NCBI RefSeq assembly: GCF_016894385.1
Contig: NZ_CP069812.1
Location: 1,426,001-1,490,000, forward strand
DNA length: 64,000 nt
Direction: 5' to 3'
Source of the DNA: Cupriavidus oxalaticus
GTDB taxonomy: Bacteria; Pseudomonadota; Gammaproteobacteria; Burkholderiales; Burkholderiaceae
Under the pieces are notes generated by a model. That model had not been told where the DNA came from. It was given only the letters and a program-made list of their open reading frames with translations, and ran no database searches. Of this stretch, positions 39,590 through 47,715 are shown piece after piece; positions within the stretch are counted from its first letter, which is position 1, and each line of letters begins with the position of its first letter. The position numbers and the translations under genes are program-made.

Positions 39590-40903
39590 ATGGAACAAGC
39601 GATGCAACAACCGCGCGGGCCGGCGGCGACCGGCCGCACCCTGCGCTACCGCCCGCTGAACCTGGCGCGCTGGGTGATCTGGAGCCTGACCATCCTCACC
39701 ATGCTGGTGCTGCCGCTGGTGTTTACCGGGGGCTTCGCCATCACGCTGATGTCGCAGATGGGCATCATGATCATCTTCGCGCTGTCGTACAACATGCTGC
39801 TCGGGCAGACCGGCATGCTGTCGTTCGGCCACGCGGTGTATTCCGGGCTGGGCGCCTTCATTGCCGTGCACGTGCTGAACATGGTCGGCGCCGGCACGGC
39901 ATGGCTGCCGGTGTCGATGCTGCCGCTGGTGGGCGGGCTGGCCGGCGCGTTCTTCGGCGTGATCTTCGGCTATGTCACCACCAAGAAGGCCGGCACCACC
40001 TTTGCCATGATCACCATGGGCATTGGCGAGATGGTGTTCGCCAGCTCGCTGATGTTCCCCGAGTTCTTTGGCGGCGAGGGCGGCATCTCCACCAACCGCG
40101 TGGTCGGCGACCCGTTCCTGGGCATCACCTTCGGCCCCGGGCGACAGGTCTACTACCTGATCGCGGTGTGGTGCCTGGTGTCGATGGTGGCCATGTACGC
40201 GTGGACGCAGACGCCGCTGGGCCGTATCGCCAACGCGGTGCGCGACAACCCCGAGCGGGTCGAGTTCATCGGCTACAACACCCAGCGCGTGCGCTACCTG
40301 GTGCTGGTGCTGTCGGCGTTCTTCGCCGGGATTTCCGGCGCGCTGGCGGCAATCAACTTCGAGATCGTCTCGGCCGAGAACGTCAGCGCGGTGCGCTCCG
40401 GTGGCGTGCTGCTGGCGGTATTCATCGGCGGCGCCGGCGTGTTCTTCGGGCCGATTATCGGCGCGGTGGTGTTCATGCTGTTCGCCGTGGCCTTGTCGGA
40501 CCTGACCAAGGCGTGGCTGCTGTACCTGGGCCTGTTCTTCGTGCTGATGGTGATGTTCGTGCCGGGCGGCCTGGCCAGCCTGCTGCTGATGCAACTGCCG
40601 CTGGCGGCGAAGGGCAAGCTGCGCCGCATGCTGCCGTCCTATGCCAAGGCCGGCGCGGCCGGCGTGGTGCTGCTGCTGGCGATGATCGTGACGGTCGAGC
40701 TGGTCTACAAGGTGCAGGTCGACAGCGCCAATGGCACGGCCATGAAGCTGTTCGGTGTCGGCTTCGATGCCGCAACGTGGGCGCCATGGCTGGTGGCGGC
40801 GGTGCTGTGGGCGGTGGGGCTGGCCGCATGGCGGCTGACGGTGCGCGCGTCGCGCGCCGAATGGGACAAGGTGCAGGCGGAAATCGCGGGAGGCACGGCA
40901 TGA
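39590..40903 (+). CDS. livM: Branched-chain-type ABC transporter permease LivM
   Basis: 437 residues, longer than typical LivM because of a C-terminal extension with extra hydrophobic segments (LLLAMIVTVELVYKV, and WLVAAVLWAVGLAAWRLTV). The core has ALSYNMLLGQTGMLSFGHAVYSG and the cytoplasmic loop TPLGRIANAVRDNPERVEFIGYN. Its stop TGA overlaps the next ATG (ATGA), indicating coupling with livG. Confidence 0.94.
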   Translation: MEQAMQQPRGPAATGRTLRYRPLNLARWVIWSLTILTMLVLPLVFTGGFAITLMSQMGIMIIFALSYNMLLGQTGMLSFGHAVYSGLGAFIAVHVLNMVGAGTAWLPVSMLPLVGGLAGAFFGVIFGYVTTKKAGTTFAMITMGIGEMVFASSLMFPEFFGGEGGISTNRVVGDPFLGITFGPGRQVYYLIAVWCLVSMVAMYAWTQTPLGRIANAVRDNPERVEFIGYNTQRVRYLVLVLSAFFAGISGALAAINFEIVSAENVSAVRSGGVLLAVFIGGAGVFFGPIIGAVVFMLFAVALSDLTKAWLLYLGLFFVLMVMFVPGGLASLLLMQLPLAAKGKLRRMLPSYAKAGAAGVVLLLAMIVTVELVYKVQVDSANGTAMKLFGVGFDAATWAPWLVAAVLWAVGLAAWRLTVRASRAEWDKVQAEIAGGTA

Positions 40904-41673
40904 CGGCGGCACTGGAACTGACCGAGGTACGCAAGAAATTCGGCCAGACGGAGATCATCCGCGGCGTGAACCTGAGCATCCCGAAGGGCGAGCGCCACGC
41001 GCTGATCGGGCCCAACGGGGCGGGCAAGTCCACCACCTTCAACCTGATCTCGGGCCGCTTTGCGCCCACCAGCGGCACGGTGCGCCTGAACGGGCAGGAG
41101 ATCGGCGGGCTGCAGCCGTTCGTGATCAACCGCATGGGGCTGTCGCGCAGCTTCCAGATCACCAATATCTTCCACCGGCTGTCGGTGTTCGAGAACCTGC
41201 GCTGCGCGGTGCTGTGGTCGCTCGGGTACAAATACTCGTTCTGGCACCGGCTGACGGGCTTGCGCGATGCGCGCGAGCGGGCCGACGAGGTGCTGGAGCT
41301 GATCGGCATGCAGCACCGGCGCAATACGCAGGCGGGCCTGCTGACCTATGCCGAGCAGCGCGCACTGGAGATCGGCATCACCATCGCCGGCGGTGCCGAG
41401 GTGATCCTGCTGGACGAGCCCACCGCGGGCATGAGCCGCTCCGAGTCCGACCATGCGGTCGAGCTGATCCGCAAGGTCACCGTGGGCAAGACGCTGGTGA
41501 TGGTGGAGCACGACATGAGCGTGGTATTCGGGCTGGCTGACCGGATTTCGGTGCTGGTCTACGGCGAGGTGATCGCGACCGATACCCCGCAGGCGATCCG
41601 CAGCAACCGCAAGGTCAAGGAAGCCTACCTGGGAACCACGCTGGACGAAGACACTACCGAAGGAGTGCACTGA
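40900..41673 (+). CDS. livG: Branched-chain-type ABC transporter ATPase LivG
   Basis: 257 residues. Walker A GPNGAGKST, LivG-specific GLSRSFQITNIFHRLSVFENL, signature region LLTYAEQRALEIGITIAGG (an unusual YAEQR in place of LSYGQQR) and Walker B VILLDEPTAGMS, followed by MVEHDM. First of two ATPases driving the importer. Start at 40900 by coupling to livM. Confidence 0.94.
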   Translation: MTAALELTEVRKKFGQTEIIRGVNLSIPKGERHALIGPNGAGKSTTFNLISGRFAPTSGTVRLNGQEIGGLQPFVINRMGLSRSFQITNIFHRLSVFENLRCAVLWSLGYKYSFWHRLTGLRDARERADEVLELIGMQHRRNTQAGLLTYAEQRALEIGITIAGGAEVILLDEPTAGMSRSESDHAVELIRKVTVGKTLVMVEHDMSVVFGLADRISVLVYGEVIATDTPQAIRSNRKVKEAYLGTTLDEDTTEGVH

Positions 41674-42386
41674 TGGGCAAGCGGATGCTGGAAGTCACGG
41701 GCCTGCATGCCTACTACGGCAAGAGCCATATCCTGCATGGTGTCGATGCGCATATCGGTGAAGGCGAGATCGTCGCGCTGCTGGGGCGCAATGGCGTCGG
41801 GCGCTCGACCATGGCCAAGGCCATCCTCGGCATGGTCAAGGCAGAGGGCTCGGTGAAGTTCCGCGGCGAGGAGATCCTGGGACGGCGCACGTTCGAGATC
41901 GCGCACCTCGGCATCGGCTATGTGCCGGAGAACCGGGATATCTTCCCGACGCTGACGGTGCGGCAGAACCTGCTGCTGGGCGAGAAGCGCAATCCGCGGC
42001 AGCCCAGGCCGCGCTGGTCGGTGGAGGACATGTTCAACATGTTCCCCCGGCTCAGGGAGCGCGAGAACACCGCCGCGGGCGTGTTGTCCGGCGGCGAGCA
42101 GCAGATGCTGACGCTGTGCCGCACGCTGATGGGCGATCCGGACCTGGTGCTGATCGACGAGCCCACCGAAGGACTGGCGCCGATGATCGTGGCGCTGGTG
42201 GGGGACTACCTGAAGACGCTGAAGGAGCGGGGCGTTTCCGTGCTGCTGATCGAGCAGAAGCTGGCGATCGCGCTGGATATCTCGCAGCGGGTCTACGTCA
42301 TGGGCCATGGGCATATCGTGTTCGAGGGGACGCCCGGCGAGCTCAAGGCGAATTCCCAGATCCGGAAGGAGTGGCTGGAGGTATAG
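41673..42386 (+). CDS. livF: Branched-chain-type ABC transporter ATPase LivF, Walker A Lys replaced by Arg
   Basis: 237 residues. It starts inside the livG stop (TGATG). Walker A reads LLGRNGVGRSTMAKAILG: the phosphate-binding Lys of GxxGxGK(S/T) is Arg (codon CGC). The other motifs are intact: LSGGEQQMLTLCRTLMG, Walker B LVLIDEPTEGLAP and the switch region LLIEQKLAIA. It pairs with LivG in the importer, so the heterodimer could keep one fully canonical site. I recall GRNGVGRST in other Burkholderiales LivF proteins, so it is probably natural for this branch. Confidence 0.93.
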   Translation: MGKRMLEVTGLHAYYGKSHILHGVDAHIGEGEIVALLGRNGVGRSTMAKAILGMVKAEGSVKFRGEEILGRRTFEIAHLGIGYVPENRDIFPTLTVRQNLLLGEKRNPRQPRPRWSVEDMFNMFPRLRERENTAAGVLSGGEQQMLTLCRTLMGDPDLVLIDEPTEGLAPMIVALVGDYLKTLKERGVSVLLIEQKLAIALDISQRVYVMGHGHIVFEGTPGELKANSQIRKEWLEV

Positions 42387-42734
42387 CGCTGTCCTTGGCT
42401 GCTGGCGGGAGGGGGTGGGCGGCGTCGGCGTCACTTTAAGCTGCTGTAGCACCTCGCGGCGCAGTCGCTGCTTCATGCGCCGCCCCCTTCGCTCGGTTGA
42501 ATCCTCAACTTCAGGCTGCTGACAAGTCTCTTTGTAACACTGTTGTAAATTTGCCTTAATTCCGAACTAGGAATGATTCGCATTTGTACTTCGATTCCTA
42601 CATCCCTATAATCGCCCGCCGGGGATGGATGACTTGATTCACGGGCGACAGCGGTAGCGCTCCCTTGGGCTTGTCTTCATTGACCACGCTTGTTCGCGTC
42701 AAGAACTACAAGACAACACAGGGAAGGCAAGACC
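42387..42734. other. Intergenic region livF / TonB receptor
   Basis: 348 bp without a gene. The first half is featureless; the second half is AT-rich and contains the receptor promoter and Fur-like box described separately. Confidence 0.6.
42570..42612 (+). promoter_or_regulatory. Sigma-70 promoter overlapped by a Fur-like box
   Basis: TTGTAC (42584-42589), a 17-bp spacer and a perfect TATAAT (42607-42612). The palindromic core AATGATTCGCATT (42572-42584, within 42570-42588) resembles a Fur box and covers the -35, the expected geometry for iron repression of a siderophore receptor. Confidence 0.65.
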
Positions 42735-45005
42735 GTGAAAGGAAACCAGAAGTCGTTTGAATTGACCCCGCTCGCCGCTGCACTGGCAGGTGCGGTTGCC
42801 GCGTTTGCCATGCAGGGTGCGTCGGCGCAGGAGAGCCAGCCTGCCGCCGCCCCCACCGGCCAGGCTGCGCCGGTGACGCTGGAACGGGTCACCGTGACCG
42901 GCAAGCGCGAGGACGGCTACAAGGTGGAAGAGGCGCAGTCGCCCAAGTTCACCGCGCCGCTGCTCGATACGCCCAAGTCCGTGACCGTGGTGCCAGCCGA
43001 GGTGATCCAGCAATCCGGGTCCAACTCCCTGCAGGACGCGCTGCGCACCACGCCGGGCATCACCTTCGGCGCCGGCGAAGGCGGCAACCCGATCGGCGAC
43101 CGTCCTTTCATCCGCGGTTTTGACTCGATGTCGAGCATCTATGTCGACGGCGTGCGCGACACCGCTTCGCAGACCCGCGACACCTTCAACATCGAGAACA
43201 TCGAAGTCATCAAGGGCCCGAGTTCGGCGTTTGGCGGCAAGGGCTCGGCGGGCGGCATGATCAATATCGTGTCGAAGCTGCCCCAGGCGGAGAACTTCGC
43301 GCAGGGCTCGATCGGCGTGGGCACGGATTCTTACTTCCGCGCCACGGCCGACGGCAACTACGTGATCAATGACAATACCGCCGTGCGCCTGAACGCGCTG
43401 GGCTATACCGCCAACGTGCCGGGCCGCGACGAAGTCGACCAGAACTCGTGGGGCTTTGCGCCGTCGGTGACGTTCGGCATGAAGTCCGATACGAAGGTCA
43501 CGCTGTCGTACTACCATCTGCAAGGCAACGGCATGCCGGACTACAGCATTCCGTATTCGCGTCCGGCCAGCCAGTCGACCAAGGCCAACCCGTCGCAGCC
43601 CGTAAACGTTGACCGCAACAACTTCTACGGCCTGACCGCTCGCGATTTCCAGAAGACGCAGAGCGATATCGCCACGGCCACGGTCCAGCATGATTTCCGC
43701 AACGGCCTGGTGTTCAGCAACACCACGCGCTGGGGCCGCGCGACCAACGACTACGTCGTCACCAACCCCGACGACAGCCGCGGCAATGTGCCGCGCGGCT
43801 TTGTCTGGCGCAATACCAAGAACCGCGACTCCGCCACCGAGACGCTGACCAACCAGACCGACCTGACCGCCAAGTTCGAGACCGGCAGCCTCAAGCACAG
43901 CGTGCTGTTCGGCTTCGAATTCAGCCGCGACGATACCGACAACACGCCGTACAACGTCGTCTCGGCCAACCCTGCCGCCGCTGCCGGCACCTGCAACGCA
44001 TCGCTGGTAGCCAGCTTCGACTGTACGCCGCTGGCCAATCCGAACCCGAATGACCCGTGGCGCGGCAGCATCACCAAGATGCCGTTCACCACCACCACCA
44101 CCACCAACACGCGCTCGGTCTACCTGTTCGATACGGTAGAGATCACCAAGCAGTGGATGGTCAACGGTGGCGTTCGCTACGACAGCTACGACACGCACGC
44201 CTTCGCCAACGCCTATACCAACCCGAATACCGGGGCCGCCGTGGCGCAGCTCGATATTCGCAACAAGTCGAATTTCTTCAACTACCAGGCTGGCGTGGTC
44301 TACAAGCCGGTCGAGTTCGGCAGCATCTACGTGTCGTACGGCACCTCGTCGACGCCGCCAGGTTCGACCAACGGTGATGGCGCCGACAACATCACGGCGG
44401 CGCAGCGCAACCTGGAGCCGGAAACCGCACGCTCGGTGGAAATCGGCACCAAGTGGGATCTGTTGGCCAAGCGCCTGTCGCTGACCGGTGCGATCTTCCA
44501 GATCGAGAAGAACAATGCGCGCGTGGCGGTTGATGCCAACACGACGGTCAATGCGGGCAAGCAGCGCGTCAAGGGCTTCGAGCTGGGCTTTGCCGGCAAC
44601 CTGACCGACAAGTGGGGCCTGTTCGGGGGCTATACGTACCTGAACAGCGAACTGATCGACAACGGCCCGCAGGCTGCCAACGCGGCCAACAACGGCAACC
44701 AGTTCCCCAATACGCCCAAGAGCAGCTTCAGCCTGTGGACTACCTACCAGGTGCTGCCGGCGCTGACGGTTGGTGGTGGTGCTTACTACGTCGACAAGGT
44801 CTATGCCAACCCGGCCAACTCGCTGTATGTGCCGTCTTACTGGCGCTTTGACCTGATGGCGGCTTACCGCGTCAACAAGAACCTGTCGTTGCAGCTGAAC
44901 GTGCAGAACCTGTTTGACAAGACCTACTACACCAAGGCGCATAACCACTATGGTGCGCTGGGTGCTGGGCGGTTTGGGATGTTGACGGCTAACTTCAAGT
45001 TCTAA
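42735..45005 (+). CDS. TonB-dependent siderophore receptor
   Basis: 756 residues from GTG 42735 (GGAAGG upstream). A signal peptide (LAAALAGAVAAFAMQGASAQ) is followed by a TonB-box/plug domain (SPKFTAPLLDTPKSVTVVP, ALRTTPGITFGAGEGGNP, RGFDSMSSIYVDGVRD, EVIKGPSSAFGGKGSAGG), then the beta barrel. The mature protein ends in Phe (TANFKF), the outer-membrane assembly signal. The layout matches catecholate-type receptors (Fiu/BfrE group); the ligand is inferred, not shown. It stands alone, with no TonB or siderophore genes nearby. Confidence 0.94.
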   Translation: MKGNQKSFELTPLAAALAGAVAAFAMQGASAQESQPAAAPTGQAAPVTLERVTVTGKREDGYKVEEAQSPKFTAPLLDTPKSVTVVPAEVIQQSGSNSLQDALRTTPGITFGAGEGGNPIGDRPFIRGFDSMSSIYVDGVRDTASQTRDTFNIENIEVIKGPSSAFGGKGSAGGMINIVSKLPQAENFAQGSIGVGTDSYFRATADGNYVINDNTAVRLNALGYTANVPGRDEVDQNSWGFAPSVTFGMKSDTKVTLSYYHLQGNGMPDYSIPYSRPASQSTKANPSQPVNVDRNNFYGLTARDFQKTQSDIATATVQHDFRNGLVFSNTTRWGRATNDYVVTNPDDSRGNVPRGFVWRNTKNRDSATETLTNQTDLTAKFETGSLKHSVLFGFEFSRDDTDNTPYNVVSANPAAAAGTCNASLVASFDCTPLANPNPNDPWRGSITKMPFTTTTTTNTRSVYLFDTVEITKQWMVNGGVRYDSYDTHAFANAYTNPNTGAAVAQLDIRNKSNFFNYQAGVVYKPVEFGSIYVSYGTSSTPPGSTNGDGADNITAAQRNLEPETARSVEIGTKWDLLAKRLSLTGAIFQIEKNNARVAVDANTTVNAGKQRVKGFELGFAGNLTDKWGLFGGYTYLNSELIDNGPQAANAANNGNQFPNTPKSSFSLWTTYQVLPALTVGGGAYYVDKVYANPANSLYVPSYWRFDLMAAYRVNKNLSLQLNVQNLFDKTYYTKAHNHYGALGAGRFGMLTANFKF

Positions 45006-45080
45006 GCTGTTTTTTTGTGATTGGCCGTGCGGCCCGTTTTCCCGGGGTGGGGAGGCGGGTCGTTTTTGTTGGCTTGTTGG

Positions 45081-45111
45081 CTTGTTGGCCGTTGAAGCGT
45101 CGCTGTCGCGG
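45081..45111. repeat. Partial 43-bp unit flanking repeat copy B (left)
   Basis: GGCCGTTGAAGCGTCGCTGTC.. is the reverse complement of the 43-bp units on the right side of copy B (47248-47356), so the array flanks the fold-back element on both sides. Confidence 0.6.
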
Positions 45112-45747
45112 TTGGTGACATGCTGTCGGCCGTTGAAGCGCCTGGTTCCGCCCTCCTGGGCGGGTCACTTTTTGGCCGAGCGCCAAAAAGTAACCAAAAA
45201 GCGCGTCGCCTGAGCGGCTGGCTATCAAGTTGGCGGTGTGGGTGGTTCGGGCGGTGGTGATTTCCGTTCGATGTGGGTAGTGGTTCGAAGCTGCTACGCC
45301 AGGTGAGTTTGGGATCGTGGCTGCGTTAATCCACTATTGGACGATCCCCATGCCGGGCGTAGGCCGCCTGCTGCATGCCATATCGGTGGGACGCCTTCGG
45401 CTGCGCTACGCGCCGGCCCGAACGTGGCAGCGCGACCGATCTCGTCCTGGCCATCGCCGTCGCCGCCCAGCGAGCGAAGCGATGCGGGTTCGTGCCGGGG
45501 CGCCTCACCCGCGAGACTGAGCCGCGCGTAGCGCAGCCGTAGGCGATGATGCGATACCGCAGGGAGCAGGCGGCCTACGCCCCTCCTGGGGATGGTTCAA
45601 AAGTCGGGATTCGCCAGGCACCCACACTCACTCACCTGGCGTAGCAGGCTGGCATCGCGACCACGCCTCACTGAGACCAAAATCGCAATCTAACCAGAAG
45701 CGCCAAATTGGCTCAGCCAGCCGCAGGCGACGCGCTTTTTGGTTACT
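45112..45747. repeat. Fold-back repeat element, copy B, left part
   Basis: Same order as copy A: left arm (45112-45220), the inner palindrome around GTAGGCCGCCTGCTGCATG (45359 onward), then the start of the right arm, which breaks off after TTGGTTACT at 45747 where the IS begins. The rest of the right arm resumes at 47197. Divergence from copy A is mainly in the 45260-45330 spacer. Confidence 0.88.
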
Positions 45748-45750
45748 TAT

Positions 45751-45765
45751 ATGAACGCGCCCCGG
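45751..45765. repeat. Left subterminal inverted repeat of the IS
   Basis: ATGAACGCGCCCCGG, a perfect inverted match to 47175-47189. Confidence 0.93.
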
Positions 45766-45799
45766 TTTGCAAGGTAACGCCAACATCAGGCTTGGACAG

Positions 45800-45935
45800 G
45801 ATTGGCTGCAGACTTATATCCGGCCTTGCGATGCAGGCCATGCCTGCGGGCCCTGATGGATTTCACCGGGAGTGTCCCTATCTTTTTGCCGTGCTTTGAG
45901 CACCAGTAACCAATTGAGCTTGCACTCCCGCGGTC
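45800..45935 (-). ncRNA. Predicted bridge RNA (seekRNA) of the IS1111-type element
   Basis: On the transposase strand, downstream of its stop. An 8-bp stem (45867-45874 with 45923-45930) closes an internal loop. Its 5' side, TTGGTTACT (45913 to 45905), equals the left target half plus core. Its 3' side, CAAAAAG (45888 to 45882), equals the complement of core plus right half. The loop is capped by the hairpin GTGCT/AGCAC. Further 3' a second loop has TCCATC (45860-45855) and ATATAAG (45819-45813), matching the joined IS right end and left end around the CT core, capped by GCAGGC/GCCTGC (45833-45847). The target-loop-then-donor-loop order agrees with published IS110-family RNAs. RNA ends are not predictable. 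Confidence 0.7.
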
Positions 45936-46012
45936 CAACCTGTTTTGCCATCACGCTGACATTACCGTCGCAACCTGTGGACGGGTTCCTTCCTTGCTAG
46001 CTCAGCCTGCCG

Positions 46013-47038
46013 TCAGGCAGGCCTGATCGAGACGTAGTCTCGGTCATAGGCCCGATCGTGGGTCAACAGGGCCCAGATGGTACGCACCGTCTTGTTGGCC
46101 AAGGCAACCGCCGCGACGTTCTTCGGCCGTCGCTGCGCGAGCAGCAGGCTCCAGCCCGGCTGGTTCTTTCTGCGCAGGTGACTCAGCACGACCCGAGCGC
46201 CATGAATCAGCAAGGTGCGCAGGTAGGGGTCGCCGCGTTTGCTGATGCCGCTCAGCCAGACCTTGCCGCCGGTGCCGGTCTGTTTGGGCACCAGGCCAAG
46301 ATACGCCGCCAGTTGCCGCCCGGACTTGAAGGTGCGCGCGTCGCCAATGGTGGCGACCATGGCCGTGGCGGTCAGCATGCCGATGCCAGGAATGGCCAGA
46401 ATCGTTTTGCAGGCCCGATTCTGCCGACCCCAGGCATCAATGCGTTGATCCAGGCGAGCTATCTCTCGATCGAGCCCTTCGATGCTTTGCAATTGCTCAT
46501 GCACGAACTCGAACAGCAGGGGCGGCACGCCCCGTTCGATTTCGTCCATCCCTTGTACGATTTCCTTCAGGCCAGCTCGTAGCCCGGGACGGATCCGGAT
46601 CCCGAATTCGAACAACATGCCGCGCAGCTGGTTGACCAGCATGGTGCGCATCTTCACGCGCAGTTGGCGCATGGCGTGCAGGCCGAGCACACATTGTTGG
46701 GACTCGGTCTTTGCTGCCACGACCGGCATGCCCGGCTGCTGGACTGCGGTCCAGATAGCACGGGCGTCGGCCGCATCGGTCTTGTTCGTCTGCACGAACG
46801 GTCGCACGTACCGGGCGTGCAGCAGCACCGGCTCATGACCCAAGGCTCGCACTTGGCGGGCCCACCAGTGCGCACTGCCACACGCCTCCAGCGCGATGCG
46901 TCCAGGCTCGCGATTCGCGAGGAACTCCAGCAGCTTGGACCGACTGAAGCGACGATTGAAACACTTGCCCGAAGGCTCGACCCAATAGAGCTGGAAGACA
47001 GTCTTTGCAATGTCCAGACCGTAAGTCGTAGTATTCAT
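46013..47038 (-). CDS. IS110 family (IS1111 group) transposase
   Basis: 341 residues from ATG 47038, with GGAGGG upstream; a longer open frame to 47161 is unlikely to be used. The N-terminal RuvC-like DEDD domain shows YGLDIAKTVFQLYW (first Asp), IALEACGSAHWWARQ (Glu) and NKTDAADARAIW (Asp pair). The C-terminal Tnp_IS110/transposase_20 domain has GIGMLTATAMVATIGDA and LAAYLGLVPKQ, with ISKRGDPYLRTLLIHGA carrying the conserved Ser-region. It recombines IS and target guided by the element's RNA. No frameshift or stop is seen, so it may be active. Confidence 0.96.
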   Translation of the reverse strand: MNTTTYGLDIAKTVFQLYWVEPSGKCFNRRFSRSKLLEFLANREPGRIALEACGSAHWWARQVRALGHEPVLLHARYVRPFVQTNKTDAADARAIWTAVQQPGMPVVAAKTESQQCVLGLHAMRQLRVKMRTMLVNQLRGMLFEFGIRIRPGLRAGLKEIVQGMDEIERGVPPLLFEFVHEQLQSIEGLDREIARLDQRIDAWGRQNRACKTILAIPGIGMLTATAMVATIGDARTFKSGRQLAAYLGLVPKQTGTGGKVWLSGISKRGDPYLRTLLIHGARVVLSHLRRKNQPGWSLLLAQRRPKNVAAVALANKTVRTIWALLTHDRAYDRDYVSIRPA

Positions 47039-47174
47039 CTCGGGTCCCTCCATCCTCGCGTGGTTGGTCACACTCCCACTCTGGCACATCGATGCCGTTT
47101 CGTGAGGGGGGGGCCCGCCTACCCTGTCACGTTTCCCGGATGCATAACCGACTACCGGCACCTTTGATCGCAGG

Positions 47175-47189
47175 CCGGGGCGCGTTCAT
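47175..47189. repeat. Right subterminal inverted repeat of the IS
   Basis: CCGGGGCGCGTTCAT, a perfect inverted match to 45751-45765. Confidence 0.93.
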
Positions 47190-47196
47190 TCCATCT

Positions 47197-47272
47197 TTTT
47201 GGCGCTCGGCCAAAAAGTGACCCGCCCAGGAGGGCGGAACCAGGCGGTTCAACGGCCGACAGCATGTCACCA
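47197..47272. repeat. Fold-back repeat element, copy B, right remainder
   Basis: Resumes TTTTGGCGCTCGGCCAAAAA and continues through the right arm exactly as in copy A (30456 onward). Confidence 0.88.
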
Positions 47273-47356
47273 ACAGCGACAGGCCAGCGCTTCAACGGCC
47301 AACAGCATGTCACCAACAGCGACAGGCCAACGCTTCAACGGCCAACAGCATGTCAC
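47248..47356. repeat. 43-bp tandem repeat, about 2.5 copies
   Basis: Units start TTCAACGGCC at 47248, 47291 and 47334, period 43, each containing CAGCATGTCACC and CAACAGCGACAGGCC. No spacer variation, so not CRISPR. Degenerate versions follow copy A (30508-30590) and precede copy B (45081). Confidence 0.9.
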
Positions 47357-47545
47357 CCGCAGCCCCCCAGCCCCCAACCCCCAAATCCCATCCTAATCTA
47401 GAGCCACCCCTCACCCCATTCACCAATGTGCCTGATGCGCCATCAGCAAACGGTCTCCCGCACGCCCAAGCTCCAGCCTCCATGCACCACGCTACAGGCC
47501 GAAATTCGCCCCACGCATGCCACACAGAAACCCGTGAAATTGAAA
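47357..47545. other. Intergenic remainder before the beta-oxidation promoter
   Basis: No gene recognised. C-rich on the plus strand (CCCCCAGCCCCCAACCC) and not resembling the flanking repeats. Confidence 0.4.
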
Positions 47546-47574
47546 TTGAACGACCGTGCTATTTTGTGTATGCT
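47546..47574 (+). promoter_or_regulatory. Candidate promoter of the beta-oxidation cluster
   Basis: TTGAAC (47546-47551), 17-bp spacer, TATGCT (47569-47574). The leader to the ATG at 47716 is about 135 nt and includes the small inverted repeat ATTCGA-GAAT-TCGAAT (47669-47684), a possible regulator site. Confidence 0.55.
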
Positions 47575-47715
47575 TGTTTCGCCCAAGCCCCGGAAGGCTT
47601 GTGGCAAGCGGTAACCGCGGCGGGTTAACCCTGTGCCAATCACCCCTGCACCCAGCAGCAAAACAATAATTCGAGAATTCGAATCCCGAGACAAACTTTT
47701 GTAAAAGGAACCAGC

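Larger units (their letters stand above)
45748..47196 (-). mobile_element. IS110 family (IS1111 group) insertion sequence, 1449 bp, inserted in repeat copy B
   Basis: Boundaries are fixed by comparison with uninterrupted copy A: ..GGTTA-CT-IS..CT-TTTTGGCG.. against GGTTACTTTTTGGCG. A CT core therefore sits at both junctions (45746-45747 and 47195-47196) with no longer target duplication. Perfect 15-bp subterminal inverted repeats (ATGAACGCGCCCCGG) lie at 45751-45765 and 47175-47189, set in 3 and 7 bp from the ends, as expected of the IS1111 group. It carries one transposase gene on the minus strand and a 265-bp non-coding 3' end with a predicted bridge RNA. Confidence 0.93.

Noticed and set aside
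47039..47161. N-terminal extension of the transposase
   Set aside because: It would run into the subterminal repeat region; the ATG at 47038 has GGAGGG and gives the normal IS110 N-terminus YGLDIAK.
47248..47356. 43-bp periodic array as a CRISPR
   Set aside because: Whole units repeat without distinct spacers, only 2.5 copies, no cas genes.
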